Source: Candidatus Ruthturnera sp.
GTDB lineage: Bacteria; Pseudomonadota; Gammaproteobacteria; PS1; Pseudothioglobaceae
DNA length: 9,001 nt
Reading direction: 5' to 3'
Assembly: GCA_018648985.1 (NCBI GenBank)
Contig: JABGOT010000053.1
Span: 1-9,001, forward strand
The notes beneath the pieces were generated by a model, which saw nothing but the letters and a program-made list of their open reading frames with translations, was not told the DNA's origin and made no database searches. Below, piece after piece: positions 6,678 through 9,001 of this stretch. Both the position numbers and the translations under genes were made by a program. Positions within the stretch are counted from its first letter, which is position 1, and each line of letters starts with the position of its first letter.

Positions 6678-7077
6678 ATACAAACTGCTGTATAAGCTCA
6701 CCCACTCAAACGGTGCGGTGGCTGATGAAACACTCGACACCCCTTTCGAATTTGAGATTGGCGATGGTCAGCTTGACCCTTGTTTGGAATCTTGTATCCA
6801 GGAGGCGATAGTTGGAAAACTACAAACTTTTTTACTCACCTCCGAAGAGGCGTTTGGATCAATCTATGATGAAGCCATTCAAGTAATGAGTCTTGCTGAT
6901 TTCCCTAAAGATATGGTGGTTGAAGTAGATGCTGCTGTTGAGTTTGAAACCCCAACGGGAGATTCGTATGTTGGCTGTATTGATAAGGTTGATGGCGACG
7001 AGGTTACCGTTAATTTTAATCACCCGTTGGCAGGTTGTGATGTGTCATTCCAAGTAGAAATACTCGAGAAAAATTAA
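6670..7077 (+). CDS. fkpB: FkpB/SlpA-type FKBP peptidyl-prolyl isomerase
   Basis: A 135-residue cytoplasmic FKBP of the SlyD/SlpA class, which combines a prolyl-isomerase domain with an inserted IF domain having chaperone activity. The best-matching parts are FEFEIGDGQL (26-35), EEAFG (59-63) and the C-terminal VNFNHPLAGCDVSF (114-127), which is nearly identical to E. coli FkpB. The insert spans roughly 67-115. It lacks the His-rich metal-binding tail of SlyD. The loop usually written G-L-x-x-x-L-x-G-L-x-x-G is changed here: residues 38-52 have Cys38 in place of the first Gly and EAIVGK where GLKVGD is usual, so isomerase activity may be altered. It has four Cys (38, 42, 103, 123). It overlaps accD by 8 bases and ispH by 1; fkpB next to ispH is the E. 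coli arrangement. No Shine-Dalgarno is seen, so translation may be coupled to accD. Confidence 0.92.
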   Translation: MAKYKLLYKLTHSNGAVADETLDTPFEFEIGDGQLDPCLESCIQEAIVGKLQTFLLTSEEAFGSIYDEAIQVMSLADFPKDMVVEVDAAVEFETPTGDSYVGCIDKVDGDEVTVNFNHPLAGCDVSFQVEILEKN

Positions 7078-8000
7078 TGAAAGTTTTGTTGGCCAATCCT
7101 AGAGGGTTTTGTGCCGGTGTTGATCGCGCCATTGAAATTGTAGAACGCGCTATTGATCGACACGGCGCACCTATTTATGTGCGCAATGAAGTGGTGCATA
7201 ATAAATTTGTAGTGAGCGATCTCAAATCAAAAGGCGCTATTTTTGTAAAGGAAATATCCGAAGTGCCTAAAGGTGAAGTGGTGATTTTTAGTGCCCATGG
7301 TGTTTCCCAAATAGTACGACAGCAAGCCAATAAAATCAGTGCGACAGTCTACGATGCTACTTGCCCATTAGTGACTAAAGTACATAAAGAGGTGGCACGC
7401 AAGCAAAAGCAAAATCACAAAGTCATTCTTATTGGTCATGAAGGTCACCCCGAAGTAGAGGGCACTTTAGGTCAATCAAGTGAAGGTACAAGTGTTGAGT
7501 TAATTGAAACTGTAGCCGATATCGATAAGCTGGATCTGACTAACGAAAACCTATCTTACACAACGCAAACCACTTTATCGGTAGACGATACACAGCAAAT
7601 CGTTGATGCGCTTAAAGATAAATTTCCCGAGATCAAATCACCGAAAAAAGACGATATTTGTTATGCTACACAAAATCGACAAGATGCCGTTAAAACACTC
7701 ATGCAAGATTCAGACGTATTACTAGTGCTTGGCTCCAGCAATTCAAGCAACTCAAATCGTTTGCGAGAAATTGCTGAAAAATTACAAAAAGATGCTTACT
7801 TAATTGATGGTGCTGATGAAATACAACCAAGCTGGTTAGAAGGTGCAAATACCGTGGGCGTGACTGCTGGTGCATCTGCACCCGAAGTATTGGTACAAGA
7901 GGTTATTAATTATTTATACGACTTTGGTGCAAGTGAAGTTATTGAAGTGAGTGGTACTTTGGAAGATGTTCATTTCCCGGTACCTGAAGAATTAAGATAA
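7077..8000 (+). CDS. ispH: 4-hydroxy-3-methylbut-2-enyl diphosphate reductase
   Basis: IspH (LytB) performs the last step of the MEP pathway, reducing HMBPP to isopentenyl and dimethylallyl diphosphate with an iron-sulfur cluster. The three cluster cysteines are present: Cys12 (RGFCAGV), Cys96 (DATCPLV) and Cys195 (DDICYATQNRQ). Substrate-binding His41 (VVHN), His74 (FSAHG) and His124 with Glu126 (GHPEVEG) occur at or very near the E. coli numbering. TTQTTLS and GSSNSSNSNRL complete the diphosphate pocket. Length 307 is typical. The ATG shares its A with the fkpB stop (TAATG), a classic coupled junction, with only a weak GAG upstream as ribosome site. It appears to be the last gene of the hemE-led unit and is followed at once by a hairpin. 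The enzyme is oxygen-sensitive in vitro, as usual for this family. Confidence 0.97.
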   Translation: MKVLLANPRGFCAGVDRAIEIVERAIDRHGAPIYVRNEVVHNKFVVSDLKSKGAIFVKEISEVPKGEVVIFSAHGVSQIVRQQANKISATVYDATCPLVTKVHKEVARKQKQNHKVILIGHEGHPEVEGTLGQSSEGTSVELIETVADIDKLDLTNENLSYTTQTTLSVDDTQQIVDALKDKFPEIKSPKKDDICYATQNRQDAVKTLMQDSDVLLVLGSSNSSNSNRLREIAEKLQKDAYLIDGADEIQPSWLEGANTVGVTAGASAPEVLVQEVINYLYDFGASEVIEVSGTLEDVHFPVPEELR

Positions 8001-8023
8001 TGTAATAGGCCTTGCCTATTACA
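8001..8023. repeat. Perfect 10-bp intergenic hairpin between ispH and the kinase gene
   Basis: TGTAATAGGC (8001-8010) pairs exactly with GCCTATTACA (8014-8023) around a CTT loop, beginning at the base after the ispH stop codon. No U-tract follows, so it is not a standard intrinsic terminator. It ends five bases before the AAGGAG ribosome site of the next gene. It could stabilise the 3' end of the upstream message, cause partial termination or limit ribosome access; the sequence does not decide between these. Confidence 0.75.
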
Positions 8024-8028
8024 AATAT

Positions 8029-8034
8029 AAGGAG
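8029..8034 (+). promoter_or_regulatory. Strong ribosome binding site of the PfkB-family gene
   Basis: AAGGAG, nine bases before the ATG at 8044, is the best Shine-Dalgarno in the window. It fixes the start of the kinase gene and stands out because several neighbouring genes have none. Confidence 0.85.
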
Positions 8035-8043
8035 AAAAAAACT

Positions 8044-8985
8044 ATGTCAAAAACAGCGTTAATTTGTGGCTCGTATGCCTTTGATTCTATTATGGTGTTT
8101 CAAGACCAATTTAAAAACCACATCTTGCCAGACAAGGTGCACATGTTAAATATTTCATTCCTTGTGCCAACCATGCGCAAAGAGTTTGGTGGCTGTGGCG
8201 GAAATATTGCTTATAACTTACATTTATTGGGCGCTAGTTCTGTGCCAATGGCAACGGTGGGCGAAGATTTTGCACCCTACATGAAATGGATGGAATCCCA
8301 TCATATGAACACCACACACATGAAAGTGATTGAAGGTAGTTATACGGGCCAAGCATTTATCACCACTGATATGGATGATAACCAAATTACTGCTTTTCAT
8401 CCAGGGGCGATGAGTAATTCTCATGAGAATAAGGTTGATGATGCCAGCGTTGCAGATATCGGCATTGTTTCCCCCGATGGTCGTGATGGCATGATTGAGC
8501 ATGCTACGCAGTTTGCTGATGCTAGCATCCCTTTTATATTTGATCCGGGCCAAGGTATGCCAATGTTCTCAGGTGAAGAACTAACAACCTTTGTAGAGCA
8601 AGCGACTTATGTGGCTGTGAATGATTATGAATCACAAATGTTACAAGATAAAACTGGGCTTGATTTAGCGGCAATCGCCTCAATGGTCGATGCACTGATT
8701 ATTACCAAAGGTGGTGAAGGCAGTGAAATCCATACCGGTGGTGAAGTGATTAATATCGCCCCAGCAAAGGCAGAATCAACGCAAGACCCAACAGGTTGTG
8801 GCGATGCTTATCGTGCAGGTTTGTTGTACGGATTAATGAATGATATGGATTGGAAAACCACCGGTCAGTTGGCGGGTTTATTGGGTGCAATTAAAATTGC
8901 ACATTTGGGCACGCAAAACCATCAATTTGATTTAGACAAAATTGAGCGCCTATATCAGCAAAGCTATGGTGAGCCTTTGTTTTAA
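8044..8985 (+). CDS. PfkB-family kinase, adenosine kinase-like
   Basis: A 313-residue cytoplasmic ribokinase-fold kinase. The N-terminus has CGSYAFDSIM (8-17) with a substrate-contacting Asp14, and the PfkB signature 1 region GGCGGNIAYNLHLLG (49-63). TKGGEGS (221-227) and DPTGCGDAYRAGLL (248-261) form the ATP and anion-hole region, with Asp254 as the expected catalytic base. The block FKNHILPDKVHMLNISFLV (23-41) is typical of the bacterial subfamily usually annotated adenosine kinase or carbohydrate kinase, which resembles the mycobacterial adenosine kinase-like proteins. If so, it would phosphorylate adenosine to AMP for purine salvage, but PfkB substrates cannot be read reliably from sequence and a sugar such as ribose or fructose is not excluded. 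It follows ispH by 43 bases with a hairpin between, has a strong ribosome site, and ends 16 bases before the window edge. Confidence 0.85.
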   Translation: MSKTALICGSYAFDSIMVFQDQFKNHILPDKVHMLNISFLVPTMRKEFGGCGGNIAYNLHLLGASSVPMATVGEDFAPYMKWMESHHMNTTHMKVIEGSYTGQAFITTDMDDNQITAFHPGAMSNSHENKVDDASVADIGIVSPDGRDGMIEHATQFADASIPFIFDPGQGMPMFSGEELTTFVEQATYVAVNDYESQMLQDKTGLDLAAIASMVDALIITKGGEGSEIHTGGEVINIAPAKAESTQDPTGCGDAYRAGLLYGLMNDMDWKTTGQLAGLLGAIKIAHLGTQNHQFDLDKIERLYQQSYGEPLF

Positions 8986-9001
8986 TCAATAAATAAGCAG
9001 A

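Noticed and set aside
6119..6705. Open frames on both strands within accD
   Set aside because: They overlap conserved carboxyltransferase motifs, carry no family features, and are explained by the real gene.
8026..8031. TATAAG as a -10 box for the kinase gene
   Set aside because: No -35 box is found at a suitable distance, and the bases overlap the ribosome binding site.

Overview
This is a gene-dense, AT-leaning chromosomal segment from a bacterium, most likely a gammaproteobacterium. The evidence is the fkpB-ispH pair (the Escherichia coli arrangement), the trpA-accD adjacency common in gamma- and betaproteobacteria, a FixI/CcoI copper ATPase that implies a cbb3-type cytochrome oxidase, and a zinc-ribbon (C+) L31. 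A small-genome marine lineage such as the SUP05/Thioglobus group is possible, but that is only an impression from gene content and base composition. No mobile elements, tRNAs, rRNAs, CRISPR arrays or phage genes are visible, and no intergenic stretch exceeds about 105 bases.

Layout. Positions 1-1130 (minus strand) hold an unrecognised exported protein followed by the start of glmU, whose 3' end lies outside the window. Position 1192 begins a divergent plus-strand ccoI (Cu+ P1B-ATPase for cbb3 oxidase assembly). The ~60-base divergent gap holds a good sigma70-type promoter for the minus-strand pair and a 9/10 match to the FNR/ANR consensus. Then come rpmE (L31) with a strong intrinsic terminator, hemE (uroporphyrinogen decarboxylase), trpA (tryptophan synthase alpha), accD (acetyl-CoA carboxylase beta carboxyltransferase), fkpB (SlpA-type FKBP isomerase), ispH (last step of the MEP isoprenoid pathway) and an adenosine kinase-like PfkB-family sugar kinase.

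The genes from hemE to ispH are tightly packed: an 18-base gap, a 10-base gap, an 8-base overlap and a 1-base overlap. They probably form one housekeeping transcription unit for heme, tryptophan, fatty acid and isoprenoid synthesis. A perfect 10-bp hairpin without a U-tract separates ispH from the kinase gene.

I see no previously undescribed system. The points most worth a second look are the FNR-like box with odd geometry next to an orphan ccoI, the uncharacterised exported protein, trpA without trpB, the divergent active face of FkpB, several starts without Shine-Dalgarno sequences, and two strong inverted repeats.
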